Positions 22,934-35,069 of a stretch of 64,000 nt of DNA are shown piece after piece (within the stretch, counting starts at the first letter, position 1; the number at the start of each line of letters is the position of its first letter). Below the pieces are notes generated by a model. That model was given only the letters and a program-made list of their open reading frames with translations, did no database searches and was not told where the DNA came from. A program made the translations under genes and the position numbers. Origin of the DNA: Polytrichum commune (taxonomy: Eukaryota; Streptophyta; Polytrichopsida; Polytrichales; Polytrichaceae); the NCBI GenBank assembly GCA_950295325.1, contig OX485809.1, positions 28,148,001 to 28,212,000 of the forward strand, read 5' to 3'.

Positions 22934-23775
22934 TTACTTTCTAGTAGGACAAAGGATCCTAGTAGTTGGGGACCTGATGCAAGCTTGGTGAGTGAGTTTT
23001 GGGAGATCGAAAGATCCCCATACTTGGTGAGGATATATTTGATTAATCCTTGATATATTTTGCCAAGTTGGCTTTAATTGTTGAGGGCTTGGATAAGTTG
23101 TTTGCCCATACATGTGATGCACTCTAGTATGATGGATGTCATGTTGATGCCATAGTTGTCATTATTGAGATGTGCCATTTGGGATTTAAAAGATGGCTTT
23201 GGTTACTTTGTTGAGGATTTTGTTGATTTTGCATGTGTATGGTTTGGAGAACAATACTGCAGAGTAGGAGTGTGCTATCCCCTGGCTTGATGATAGTGTT
23301 GAGGATTTTGATTATTTGTCTAATGGTGGCAGATGAAGCTATGAGGAGTTTGCTCTATTCTTTGGCTTTGTTCATTGTGATGTCTTTCCAATTTTTCCAT
23401 TTGAGTGATAAGACTAAATGGATTCCCAAATAGGTATAAGGTTCATTTTATGTGAGAATGAGGAATTGCATGCCTTTATATAAGATTCTTTGTGCTTAGA
23501 AAATACTTTGAATATAGTGGGTTGGAGTATAGCTTTGTTGGGGCTTCCTACAATGTTGCATTTGGCAAGATTGAGGCCCATATGTGCCCATTTGGTGAAT
23601 TTATGGAGTTTTTCTATATGTGCATGTAGGTGCTAGATTTTGTTAGTGAGCAATGGTAGGTCGTTAGCGTGTGTAAACGCTTTAGGAGGTGTTGAAGTGG
23701 TAACCAAGTGATCTTATTTTCATCCATCTCAAGAGTGGTTCTAGGAAGATGATGTAGAGGTAGGGGCTCAGGGTT

Positions 23776-24414
23776 TAGGACATATCATAGACCATGAGAC
23801 ATATCATTTCTTTCTTGCAATACCCCTTAAACCGCTCTCACATGTTTCACCAAATGTGGGACATCTAGAACTCAAGGATTTGAGTACATATGGTGAAGTG
23901 GGTTGCAAATAATGCTCAATGTACAACACAAGGTACATATCACAAGTAAATTACATTGAACATGTACAAATTAAATCGCTCATTTTTTTTTTGTAAAATT
24001 TGTTGTGAGAAGATTTACAAGCCACATCTTCCACACATTTAACAAGAAGTGAAGATAGGTGAAGCCCAAGAGAAGACAAGAGAATGGTCAAACTTAAATT
24101 CTTTTCAAAACTGCCCTTCTTGGGCATCTTTTTTTTTTAAATAAAAAAATCAACACATTCACTTTTTGGTGCATGGTCATTCTTCTTGGTCTACATTTGG
24201 TTTACACCTAGTGAGGGGCCCAAAGGCTTTGTAAATTGATTTTTTAAAGAAATCATACCATAGAAGTTGGACCATCAAGTCGGATCATGGAAAAAACCCA
24301 TCTTTCATGGTCCAACTTCATGGTCCATGGTGTAAACTGGCCCTAAACTTGTCAAGCCAAACACCCGGCTACTAGGGCATGTTGTTGTGGGGTAAGTTAT
24401 GCCCTACCCACCCT
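23776..24414. other. AT-rich intergenic stretch
   Basis: No gene is recognised. Around 24250-24335 two imperfect inverted copies of ATGGTCCAACTTCATGGTCC-like sequence occur, suggesting another small decayed foldback element. Confidence 0.4.
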
Positions 24415-25375
24415 TATCGGTGGGCATAGCCAGTGAAAGGCTCCCACCATTTTGGGGCACTTTTTTATTTGTTTTTAAACAACAAATAATGATAATATGA
24501 ACATTACATTATAGCCTACACACGTTTATTGGTGCAAGCCACTACCATAGCACCATAGCTGGTTCGTGCAAAAATAATTCCCAAATAAAAACCGGAAAAA
24601 TGGAAATTATGAACCCAATCAAATGAATGAGTGAAAATTTATATTAGGAAAAAAACTAATTAATGGAAATTTTGGATTCTTCTAAGCTCCAACCACGTCA
24701 ATGCACCATAAGAGGTTGCATGCTAATTCATTAATGGCTTGGCACCCTGCTCACTCAAAGCGGCAAACTCACTTTCTATATCCATCTCCCTCTCCTCTTT
24801 GCTAATAGGGATAAAAGAAAAAAAATCAACCCGTCGTTGTTTTGGTGCCATTTCTAACACTCTTCTCACACATGTCAAAGTGCAAATACATACAAAAGAC
24901 CTAACACATACATTATGCAAAGACAAACAAGAGCCACACTAAGTAAGGTTAAGGTGGATACTTAGGTTTAAGGCCAAGAAGCCACCACGAATGAATGAAA
25001 AAAACAATAACCTACTTCTAGTACTACTGGACCTTAGCAAAAAAACGAATTAAATTATTTTAAATCATAGGACTAACGAAATTTCATAAATTATATTTTT
25101 AGTTGACGAACCTTATTTTTCAATAAATAAATAAATATTCGTTTTGAGGTGCATGACCCGGCTATGGTGCTACTATAGTGAATGATTCCTACCAACATGG
25201 GTCATTTTTAGAGTCGGTTTAGCTAGTGAAAGCCACTGGTTGCAACCAATGTTGGTGCTCACTGTTAATTGGTGGCATGCACCAGTAAGTGTGGGTGGGC
25301 CATTAGTTGATGGTAAAAGTGCCCCATATCGGTGGTAGTTGTCCGTTGTTTGTGCCCACTAGGGAATGTGGGCTT
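24415..25375. mobile_element. Degenerate element with long terminal inverted repeats
   Basis: Two blocks pair in mirrored order. Outer block: CACCATTTTGGGGCACTTTT (about 24447-24466) with AAAAGTGCCCCATATCGGTG (about 25316-25335). Inner block: CCACTACCATAGCACCATAG at 24539-24558 with CTATGGTGCTACTATAGTG at 25163-25181. This gives arms of about 150-200 bp and an interior near 570 bp. The interior has no recognised domain. Both arms are worn and no target duplication is clear. Confidence 0.6.
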
Positions 25376-25548
25376 GGCTTTAGTCATGCAAGTCACGGGT
25401 TGGTATATATGATGTACAAAATTAGGTAAACATTTGGAGGTATTGGTTTTCGGTTACATACCTTAGCAATGTTTATTTCATTGTCCAAAAAAACATACAA
25501 GTTTGTTGGCGTTTACAAGAAAGAAAAATAAATATTGTTGATTTCATT

Positions 25549-25812
25549 GACACTAGGCCCATGCAAGGGACCCACTTCTTTGAGTTGGGCCCCATCAACA
25601 TTATCCAAGGTGAAAATGAAGTCAATGCTAACATAGCTTGTATTTTATTTTTTTAAGGAATATATGACCCCGAAATTAGCATCAAAGGTCCCGGATTAGT
25701 CTATGGGGACCCACTTGAGATAAATTAGCCACACATTATTAGACTCTCTTTACCTTGGTAATGTGGGTGGGGGCCCAACTCAAAGAGGTGGGTATCTAGC
25801 CTTGGCCTTGTC
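25549..25812. mobile_element. Foldback MITE, about 264 bp
   Basis: The left arm 25549-25611 pairs with 25751-25812. Both contain TCTTTGAGTTGGGCCC and ACATTA(T)CCAAGGT when read inward. Arms of about 60 bp flank a loop of about 140 bp. No target duplication was found. Confidence 0.7.
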
Positions 25813-28369
25813 TCTACCTATCTAAAGAGGTTGTTATGAACACTTAATAACACTAGATCTTCAAATTTAAGGAGACACAAAATTGTGCACATGGAGGATA
25901 ATTGTGTGAAAGACAACTTTAATTGTAGACATGAGGTATGTGGACCGTTTGTGGTCACTTTTCTTTATCAAATTATAAAGACCTCTAGTTAAATGATATA
26001 TGACAAGACTTGTAGCTAAGAAAGGACACCACAAAGATGTGTCTTACATTGAGATCTATCTATCTATCTATCTACCTACCTACCTACATAAGTTCTAGAT
26101 TTAATTGTGAGAGCAATTTGGGAGAGAGGGGGGCATGTATGCTTGTTTAAAGAGGAGGATAGTCTTCACTTGGATTCTTACAACTTTAGCATCTTCATTT
26201 CTAAACCAAAAACTTGAAATGACAATCTTCATGATTCGCACCAGATGACCCAATTCCTAATCTGATCCGATCCAATTCAATCCAACGGCCAGTAGTTTAG
26301 CATTAGGATTGGCCACATATACCTGATATGTGTGGATTATTTGCATCTTCAACTCTTGCAGAGAAGAAAAAAATAAAAAAATAAAAAGAATCGATCAGAT
26401 GTCATGAAAAAGAGCTAATTCTGTTCAAGTTCGTTCAACATGGCAATCACGCCTACCTGCCTGTAAGCACCACTGCAGTCGAATATTTGTCCCTCATGAT
26501 GCACAAAATCTTTAGCAGTTGGTGGTCGTGTCGCTACTTAACTTATTACAAACAAGCCCACTGCCACTCTGAGGCTTATCTATCTATATCTATATATATA
26601 TATAAAACAAGGTTTGACAAAACTTGATTGATTCTTGAACTTAGGGCCAGTTTAGACTTCATTGATAAAGTGCATCGGTCGAAAATTTTAGGTGAATGGA
26701 GCAATATGATTGGTTACAAAATGGGTTCTTCATTGGTTATGGTTTATACTACTTTCAAAGACTTCTCTAGTCGAGAACTTCAAGCTGGATGAAAAAATGA
26801 CATGGTTGTTAACATGGCAATACTTTTTGCTAGGGGAGTTTTTTAGAGGTCAAGTTTCTTGGGCAACTTCAAACTCTTTGACAAGAAACCTCGCCTCCGG
26901 AGAACTCCAACTTGAGGCATTTTTTTTGTTTTTAAAGTAATTTGTTTTCCTGTCTTTTCCACCATACTCTAGTAGAAAATGGGTCTCAATATGATTGCAA
27001 AATCAATGTGTTGTGACTATGTTTGGGCCACTTTGAGCTATGTCGAAGGGAATTCAAGTTTTCAAATTTGATGTCGATGTGTCGTCATGTTGGTCACTTC
27101 ACAAGTAGAAACAACGCATGGAAACGACACAAAATGGCATATATTTGGCCCTTTCGACTCATGTTGCAATTCCCCTCCCGAACCTATACCAAACTTCCCG
27201 GCCTGCCATTAAATCATGACTAATATAATATGTGTCCCATCATGGGCATGAGAGGAAAATGTCAAGTTCTTGGACTTGACAACTTACCCTAACTAGATGG
27301 TTCTTTCACGCTCACTTATTGGATGATCCTTGCCATCACCTAATCTATGTGGCAATATTGGAGTAGAGAGGAGGAGTTGAACACCCCACATCCTTGTTGT
27401 GGGTGGAATCCCTAGCCAACTCTCCAAACAAGCTTGCATGAAAGTTTTAATGGCTTGCTATTATTTGGCCCATATAATCAATCCACATTATTTGTGTTGA
27501 GGGAGTGCCATCATGTGAGTGGTGAGGGAGGCAATATATTGGAGATACATCCGCTAGTATCTTATAACCGTGGTATTTTGGCATAAATAATAACATTCTT
27601 TCTTATAATATGAGTTGGGAGTTCACACAAAGCGTAATCAACCTAATGAATGCCTTACTTTACTTTTAAAATCAACAACCACAAGCTTGGCATGAGGGTT
27701 TGAAAATGATGACTAATATTGTGGTTTGATTTATCACTATATTCGTTAATTTGGGACTTTTTCGGCATTTTGAGACAGTTACAAATATAAGAACATGGAT
27801 AAATCACACAGATATTGGAGAATGTTGTAAGATGCAAATACTTTGAAGCAAGTGTTCATATCAAGAACCCAATTAAGAACTCATATCAAGATGGTTTGGG
27901 TAGGACGACCCAAACATTAGACCATGTTGTTGTGGTCAATATATTAATTTGAGACAAGAGAAAGTCTCACATTAACAAATATAGTGATATTTAGCATTCA
28001 TTTAAAAATGAATAAAAGCACATTCCAAGTATTGAGCATGCTCTAGACAATAGTTGTACAATTCATGAAGGTTTGAGATATGAAATGATGGAGGCATTGT
28101 GGAAAATATAGAAATTGAAAATTTTGGAAAAAGATGGAAGTATAACAATAGGAAATTGCTCAATAATAATAAAATATAAATAACATTGGTGCTTTCTATT
28201 TGCACCAATGTGAATGGGAGCCCTTCTTCCTTACCCTGATTTTGTTTGACCAAATGACATGGTGGGCAAACTTTCTACCTTCCAAAAGGTGGGCTCCTTT
28301 AAATAATAGTTTCAGTGGGGGCCGGGTGCCATTTATAAGTTTTTGGTGAATTAGGTGTGCATGTTTGGG
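25813..28369. other. Intergenic stretch with microsatellites
   Basis: No gene is recognised. At 26055-26090 a (TCTA)n run passes into (CTAC)n, and at 26577-26604 there is a short (TA)n run. Confidence 0.45.
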
Positions 28370-29640
28370 TTCATGGGGTTAGGTCAACTAGGGCTTGGTT
28401 ATTGTCGAGTTTTTTTAAAACATTTTTGTCAAGATATGTGAGGTATTTTATGCCTATTTGATGTATGTGTTTCTTGAGTTTTATTTTAGTATTTTTAAAA
28501 AAAAATTCTCTCGGGGGTATTTGAGTTTTTCTAGGGCTTTGAGTGATTTTTTGTGCACAACTCCTCATATCCCCATTGTGGCAGTAATAAAGGGGACAAC
28601 ATTGTATCCCACAACTTTTAACGTCTAAATGAGGGAGTCATATTTGTTTGTTTGTTTGTTTTTTCTTTTTTCTTTTTTTCTTTCTCTTATGTTAGTAGTT
28701 GGAAATCTAGCATGGTAGTAGGTGAATTCTATGTATTGTAAGGTGTTTGATGGATTTGGGGGGATGGGTGTATGGCTATCTATGGGAACCACTGGTACAC
28801 ATACTATGTCAAATCTTAGTCAGGCCATGCATGTGCATGTGTTAGGGAGACATGTGCATTGTATTAACCGTTCCAGGATTGTGATGTCTTGGGGCCAATT
28901 GTGTTAGTTGCCGGCATTTACTAGGGTATAGCACCCTGTGTGTTTGTTGATTTAAATTTGTGGACTATTTGGTATACTACTTTGTTATGTTGAGCTATGT
29001 GAAGGCCTTTTATGTGTGGGTGGGTGTAGGTGGAGGGTAGGTGTGGCCACGTGCCGATTTTGTGGTTTCGGCAAAATATGCATTTGAGGATGGGATATGT
29101 TAGAGGCCAAAAGATGTTCTATCAATGATTTTCCATGTATTGGGCGTATCGGAATTCGAAGGTATGTGGAATTTGTGCATTAGATATTATGAGGCTTTCC
29201 AAAAATGGTTTGAGAGTTTTTGATCGATTTGTGCGTTGGACACCCATTTGTTGACGTATGCAAATTTGGATTTTGCGTAGTTCTTGTTCGCAGTGGTATT
29301 TGTCTATCTGGAGGTTGCGGTTTTCACCACAATGTTCGCATGTCGGGACTTCGTGGAGCCATTAAGGTATGGTGTATGCGATGTGTATGTGGGAGTGCAG
29401 AGGTTGGTTTGTTGCAGGTGGTTCCCTTGTTTGCTAGTTGGTTTAAGATTTTGTTGCTCGAGATCCCAATGTGTGCTCCAACTTCTTGTAATATTACGTT
29501 ATGTTTGGTCCATATAATTTGATGGATTATGGCTAAGATAAGTAGTTTGTCCGGGTGGTTGTGTTGGGGTGAGGGGTGGCGGATGTGATTGTTAATGAGA
29601 TATATATTGTTGAGGCTATCAATAAATGTAGTGAATGTTT
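28370..29640 (-). pseudogene. LINE retrotransposon, copy B (RNase H half and C-terminal tail)
   Basis: On the minus strand from about 29640 it reads FIDSLNNIYLINNHIRHP, then WTKHNVILQEVGAHIGIS and NKILNQLANKGT, the second half of an RNase H domain. Further down CIFCRNHKIGTWPH is a zinc-knuckle-like motif of the kind seen at the C-terminus of plant LINE proteins. The end is IKYLTYLDKNVLKKLDNNQ followed by a stop. It overlaps in content with copy A (both have NNHIR with downstream HNH) and therefore belongs to the same family. The reverse transcriptase part is absent, a strong 5' truncation. Confidence 0.7.
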
Positions 29641-30130
29641 TTCATTACGCTTCAAACCAACCCAAGGAAATAACCCATAGAACTAGATCTCAAGGAAGAC
29701 TGAGCTAGTGTCTATAAGGATAAATGTCACATTGGATTGAAGATTTTAATTAAATCTAGGTCTTTACTCATTCACTTCTTCTTTATTAAGCTTAATCTCC
29801 ACTCTTATGATTCATTGTGCTTTCTCGGTTGTGTGTGATTTAGTTCTATATGTGTGTGGACTTTTATAACTCTAATTACATCCTCTAAATCAATCGTGAA
29901 GCTTAAAAGCTTGGCAAGTAGTCAGTGGCTCATAGTTAGGACAATGTGTGGACTAATGTCTTTTGAGGTATTGCATCGTCTTTAATTACCATAAATTATG
30001 CTTGTGATAATCTCAAATTTAGTCCATTTTAATTAAGTTACAATCACCACCTTCATCTTTGGTGGACCTAGCAACTTATATCAAGATTCAACTACATAGG
30101 TTAGCTAAACATCGAGGGAAGCTATCTTCT
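29641..30130. other. Intergenic stretch
   Basis: Nothing recognised between the LINE piece and the tail of the Mutator-like element. Confidence 0.4.
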
Positions 30131-30226
30131 GAGCGATGAGCAATGAGCAATGAGCGGTGAGGAGTATGACATGAGCAGTGAGCGGTAACACATGCGCAAT
30201 GAGCGGCAACACATGAGTAATGAATT
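30131..30226 (-). repeat. GAGCAATGAGC-type repeat array at the 3' end of the Mutator-like element
   Basis: About ten irregular units of GAGC(A/G)(A/G)T lie in a row. On the minus strand they read GCTCATTGCTCATCGCTCA followed by ATAGCTTCCC. The same array followed by CTAGCTTCCC lies downstream of the related fragment at 46112 (46484-46530). The shared array and shared boundary suggest this is the element's subterminal region. Confidence 0.7.
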
Positions 30227-30469
30227 CAAAATTAGTAAAGGTGCATGGGTTTAGGGTTCATGAACTAAATATAGTACTACATGAATTAAATGTTTTCAAT
30301 TGTAAAGATTTTAAATGAAGTAAGAAGGAAGGAAACGTATTACCATGGATCATTTGAAATACTTTCAGTGTATTGCTAATTTTTATTATAATAATCCAAA
30401 CCAAAACATGTCATTTATTGACATTCAAATATATGTTGCTTAATAAAACACTTGCAATACTACTCACAT

Positions 30470-33400
30470 TCTACAATACCAGCAAGTTCAAGTAGTCGCA
30501 TGACCTCATTATAGGTATATGTAGGTGCATGAATGAACTTGTCACTCTCGTAATCCACCTTGCACAAAAATCTAAACACATAATAAAGATGTTTACAATA
30601 CATCCATTTTCCTTTCTTTCCCAATGCATGAGAGGACATTTTCGTGAAATCCGGGCATGTGCAATGTGGGATGTCGCAAATTGTGACATGATATGTGATA
30701 TCCTGCTTGGAGACAATGTTGATTATCATTCCAAAGCCCAGATATGGAATGGCAGTGACCCCAACCACAAGTAACCTTCCATAAGTCCGGCGTTCTCCCA
30801 TTTGTTTTTGTGATCCGATAGCGGTGTTGTTGGATTACGACACACTATCTTCCCAAACCTGAATGTAGGGTGGGCGTCCAGGTTTGGTGGCATACAAAAA
30901 TGCGAGCGAGGAATGGGGAGAGTTGCGATTGTTGAAAGCCTACAAGGAGGGGACAATGCCTCCCTCTACTGTAGTTGAAATCCAACATCTTCAAGTGCCA
31001 AAACCTCCTCTCTCGATAGATTGGTACCTATCTTCACCAGCCATGTGTTAGGTACTATAGGCCAATCCAACACATATTTCTTCTTACTACCACTCACATA
31101 ACGCTTAATGTCGTCATGGCAAAACCAAAATTCATACTCTTGTTGGGAGAGCGAAATTCCTTCCTGAGCCTTTTGTATGTTGGAGCAGGTGTGTCATGTT
31201 TCCCAGTCTCGACTTTGGCATTGCATATAGTCTATGTAATGGCTTGCAATGCCCAACATCGTTTGGCTGAGTTGGATGGTAATCTTGCAATGTGCCACTT
31301 GGAAGCAAGACAATCGGTTTCTAACACGGATGTAGTATGAGCCACACTATGAATTGCAGAACTCAATGATTTCTCTATGCGTTGACGAATTGCTTAAGTG
31401 TTGGGACGAAGAATAGAATAGTTTACTTTGTCGAGTCGATGAGAGTCATAATCAACATCCGGTGGTAGGTTGAGTTTGCATTTGGTGAAACCAAAGAGCT
31501 CTGACCCTTCCAATGCACAATCTTTAGTGTTGACGTCTTCTGCCCTTGGGTAAGACTTCATGACATTAGCCAATATTTTTGGATCTCCACACCTGGTAGC
31601 CGCTTTGAGCTTTAAGGATGCCGAATTAGGACCTTCACCATCAGACCCCATTTTCAACCATGTCCGGTAATTTGCAATTTACATGAAGATACGGATCATG
31701 TCGTCCACTATAGCTTCATATAAACAAGTCATCTTGTTGCTGGATTGTTGGAGCCATTTATTGTGTACAGTCTCTGCAAGGTTGCATGTTGGTATTTCCG
31801 CACGTTCTTCTATTGTCATATCCTATGAATAACACACAAATATGAGGATAAGAAAAACATAAGATTTATATAACAGTGGAAGAAGATTGAATGACATTGA
31901 ATAATGAATTTTAATATGTACTTACAAATAACATATGACCACCCCATTGTCTGTAACGAAAGTGCCAAAAATCCAACCACTCTGAAAGGCCAAAGATGCC
32001 TTCTTCCGAGGCAACTCCGAATGACAACCACCGAATGAATCACATAATACTTAGTCTCGGCGTTGTCCATTGTTCTCGCGTCTTTGTAATCATTGCATAT
32101 TTGTTTGTGTTGAAACTGCAAGGATGGTTTGATATATTTTTGGGTCACCTTATCCAAGCTCGCATATAAATGGAAAACACATGTACGCTCACGTGCAACC
32201 ATAGAGAGACTTAGATCACCATCCCCGTAAATCGCCCTCACCACATTCCAATTAGTTTGAGCACTATCAGCCATAAATCCTTTGAAGTTTATGTTTGGTA
32301 CACCATTTTCTGCCATGACAGAATTCAAATTTTCCCAAAAGAGAATTTATGTTGTACCATCTTCATATTGCGTGTCACAACATGCAATAGTTAATTGTTT
32401 ACAGTATCGACTGTCGTACACATGGCAAGTCATTGTCGTCTAGTCTTCAAACGTTTGACGTGATCAAACATAATTTATGAATTCTCCATAACCCCCCTGA
32501 CTTGCATCTTCTTCACAAGTTCCACACCACTACTTGAAAGGTCTACAAACATCTTGAAAACAAACACTTTATCTTTTGATTGCCCTGGGAACCGACTATC
32601 GTGGACGAACTTAAAAGCATAGTGGTCTTTAAGTGCCATTATACTATCCATAGTTCCAATTCCACTAAGCAAAAATGCTTTGATCCAGATACAAAGTTAC
32701 GACAAGTTGGGGACGCAAGAGTGCTGAATTTGTCCATGACCACCTCTAAAGATGAACCAACCAAGTGATAGTTTTTGCCACTAGCGGAAGATTTGATAAG
32801 GTAATCGGCCAAAAATTGTTTGCTCGCTGCCATAACTATGATTGAATTTTTGCAGTGGGTGTTTTCAATATTTTATTTGTAACGCACTAGTATATCATGT
32901 CCAATGATTCACGGCATGTGTCATTGGCCACAAGATGATCATGTACACCAAGATGAATGCAAGCCCTGGACATTCCAACAGATGTAGAGTGGATGTATAT
33001 TATTCGAGTATGATACAAAGGAATGCACACATGTGTAGAACGACATACCTTACACTCAATAGTGGACCTAGTAGGGGGAACACTACCCACAATAAATGGA
33101 AGAAGAGTTGAAATAACCCATTCAGTGTTGTTCCGAAGACCCCCATTGCGATGCATGTAATCACAATAGTCATTAGGACATTGGAGATGATCTGCACAAA
33201 TAGACCGCCGGAAGAATAATCCAAAATCATTTTGGATATTTGTGGTTTCGGTGGTACACCAAGGGTGACCGTCGTACATCTTAACCATGTCGTCCATTGA
33301 GCGATCATACGTACTTGAAACTCTAAGTGCCACATGGGGCAAGAGAAACAAAACGTTGCCATTAAAAGAAGATGGTAAGTATTTGACATCACGAACATCT

Positions 33401-33790
33401 ATATTGTCAAAATCAATATATGCGAGATATGACCTTGATTTTTTTCTTGACTTTGTAAGCTTCAAGGCATCAACGATAATCAACTCTATAGATGAAGGGT
33501 GTAATGAAGAACGTTGAGAAGGTGAGATTTGGGGAACCAATTTCCTGTAAATAGGACCGTATGGGATTCGACTACATGTATAGGAAGTTGTGAAATAATA
33601 AAATGAACACTTTTAAATGGAAAAGGCAATGCGTTTGGAAGATCAACAGATGCATAAATGTCATCTTCTGAATCTAATAGCATAAACACATTGTCATTAG
33701 TGGGTTTTAATTTAACAAATGCGACAGAGGGAATTTGAACTGTGGATGTACCGGATTCGTTTGTCAATATGATAGTTGAAGCTTGCATCT
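30470..33790 (-). pseudogene. Mutator-like transposase with N-terminal Cys motif and C-terminal SWIM zinc finger, inactivated
   Basis: Pieces on the minus strand line up in protein order. At about 33790-32890: ISQLPIHVVESHT, HLQCPNDYCDYMHRNGG and IECKVCRSTHVC (paired Cys motifs), and MSRACIHLGVHDHLVAN. At 32833-32475: YLIKSSASGKNYHLVGSS. At 32440-31816: CHVYDSRYCKQL, ACCDTQYEDGTT, FKGFMADSAQTNWNVV and RERTCVFHLYASLDK, the likely catalytic region with its Asp residues. At 30801-30470: CTCPDFTKM and WMYCKHLYYVFRFLC, a SWIM finger (C-x-C ... C-x-H). SWIM fingers are standard in Mutator-like transposases. Breaks include a TAA just after the EDGTT block and several frame changes. The superfamily is inferred from domain order. 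Confidence 0.7.
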
Positions 33791-33799
33791 AAGACTCAG

Positions 33800-34685
33800 A
33801 AGATCTATCACCCTAAATGAACCAGATCCTAAGATCCACATAAAACCAACATCAATTTAGTTTTTTTGAATCAAAATCGTTTCATATACCTCTCCATCTG
33901 CAGAGTACATCTCCTGCTCTAAATACATGGTTCATATCTAGAGGTTGAATATCAAAGTAAGCAAATCCTCTGAGATATCCACATGACCATCATCTTGAAG
34001 TGTCAAAATGAAAGGAACAAAAGATCCGTGAGCTCTAATGATAGCCATGGAGAACAAAGAATAGATGAACAACACATCACAATAATTTTGGATCAATGTC
34101 GTTTTTGTATTGAATGATGTACAATATAATAATAGATGTAAATGAAAATATGTGATACCATAGCATCTACTAATATAGAAGGAGACAGATCATAATAGTA
34201 GTCAGAGAATATTTGCAAGTAAAGCATAAAATCCTAAACCAGATCCTAAAAAATATCTCCTTTGGAAACTAAGCCATAGGAAATTTCGAACCCACAAAGG
34301 AGTTGTGTAATATAAGATTACCATATGGGAGAAATGCGGGTACGGATATCATAGAGAAAACGGCATCAAATGGTAAACAAGTTGGCAAAGTTTTAAAATG
34401 TGATTGTATAGGCTGGATGTAGATGCAGGAACAATTAAATTTGGCCGGGATAGTAAATAACTGGTCATTATAAATAGAACAAAGTGGATGTGGAAGGTTG
34501 GAATTTTAGAGAAATTTGGCGGATATAATAAAAATAAAAGTAGAATGAAAGACGCGTTGAGATAACTCGGTTATTGAACGCCAATTACAACATGGATTAT
34601 CGTAATATGCGTCAGGTTTATGTGAGATATAAACACTAGAAGAATGTATGAAAGTGGAGTGGTAGAGGACATATCATAGACACCA
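33800..34685. other. Intergenic stretch next to the Mutator-like element
   Basis: No gene is recognised. It probably contains the 5' non-coding end of the transposon, but I could not define its terminal repeat. Confidence 0.35.
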
Positions 34686-35036
34686 ATGATGTTGGAGGAT
34701 ATAGAGAGAACACCAGTGAGGCGGAAGAAAAGGCGTAAGAAAACTTTATATTTTATTTCTGAGAAAAAAAAGTTCAGATTGAATATAGGAAAGAAGAATG
34801 TAAATAGGGAAGGAAAAAATATCATTTTGAGTACAATAGAAGAAACTGTGAAGACACTGGATTTTGATACAATATCGACAATGGCGATGGAAGACGATGA
34901 AGGTGCAAAGAGTGAAGAACATGCAAACGATTGTATATCGGAGTCGGAAATGAAGACGAGTTCAAAAAATAGAACAAACAAACGTAAGTCAAACAAAACA
35001 AACATGGCATGTGGTACCGACTTAGAGAGGTTATAA
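34686..35036 (+). CDS. Hypothetical lysine-rich protein, 116 residues
   Basis: The longest clean plus-strand frame in this part of the window starts MMLEDIERTPVRRKKRRKKT and ends ACGTDLERL. The N-terminus has a basic cluster resembling a nuclear localisation signal; the middle is acidic (EDDEGAKSEE). It is highly charged and probably disordered, with no recognised domain. It lies about 900 bp from the N-terminal end of the Mutator-like element and points away from it. It could be an accessory gene of that element or an accidental frame. Confidence 0.3.
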   Translation: MMLEDIERTPVRRKKRRKKTLYFISEKKKFRLNIGKKNVNREGKNIILSTIEETVKTLDFDTISTMAMEDDEGAKSEEHANDCISESEMKTSSKNRTNKRKSNKTNMACGTDLERL

Positions 35037-35069
35037 GTTAAAATAAAGAACCATGTGCGTTGACGCACA

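Larger units (their letters stand above)
19800..23775 (-). pseudogene. LINE retrotransposon, copy A (reverse transcriptase and RNase H remnants)
   Basis: Read on the minus strand from 23775, it starts inside a reverse transcriptase palm: SPYLYIIFLEPLLRWM at 23719-23767, then after a frame change ANDLPLLTNKI (the usual ADD motif, first Asp lost) and KWAHMGLNLAKCNIVG. Near 21220 an RNase H start appears (YTYGSFIPPNGKINGNLAGS). Near 20615 a later RNase H block (WLQHKTTIQKVHAH) appears, and after a nested insertion NDQVDALADTGALKSP continues it. The reverse transcriptase would copy element RNA at a nicked target; RNase H would remove the RNA strand. Stops and frame changes are frequent. The 5' half is missing, as is usual for truncated LINE copies, and the 3' end also seems lost near 19800. 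Confidence 0.75.

Noticed and set aside
24723-24926. Minus-strand frame reading MAPKQRRVDFFSFIPISKEE as a gene
   Set aside because: It is short, lies inside a decayed inverted-repeat element and shows no family resemblance.
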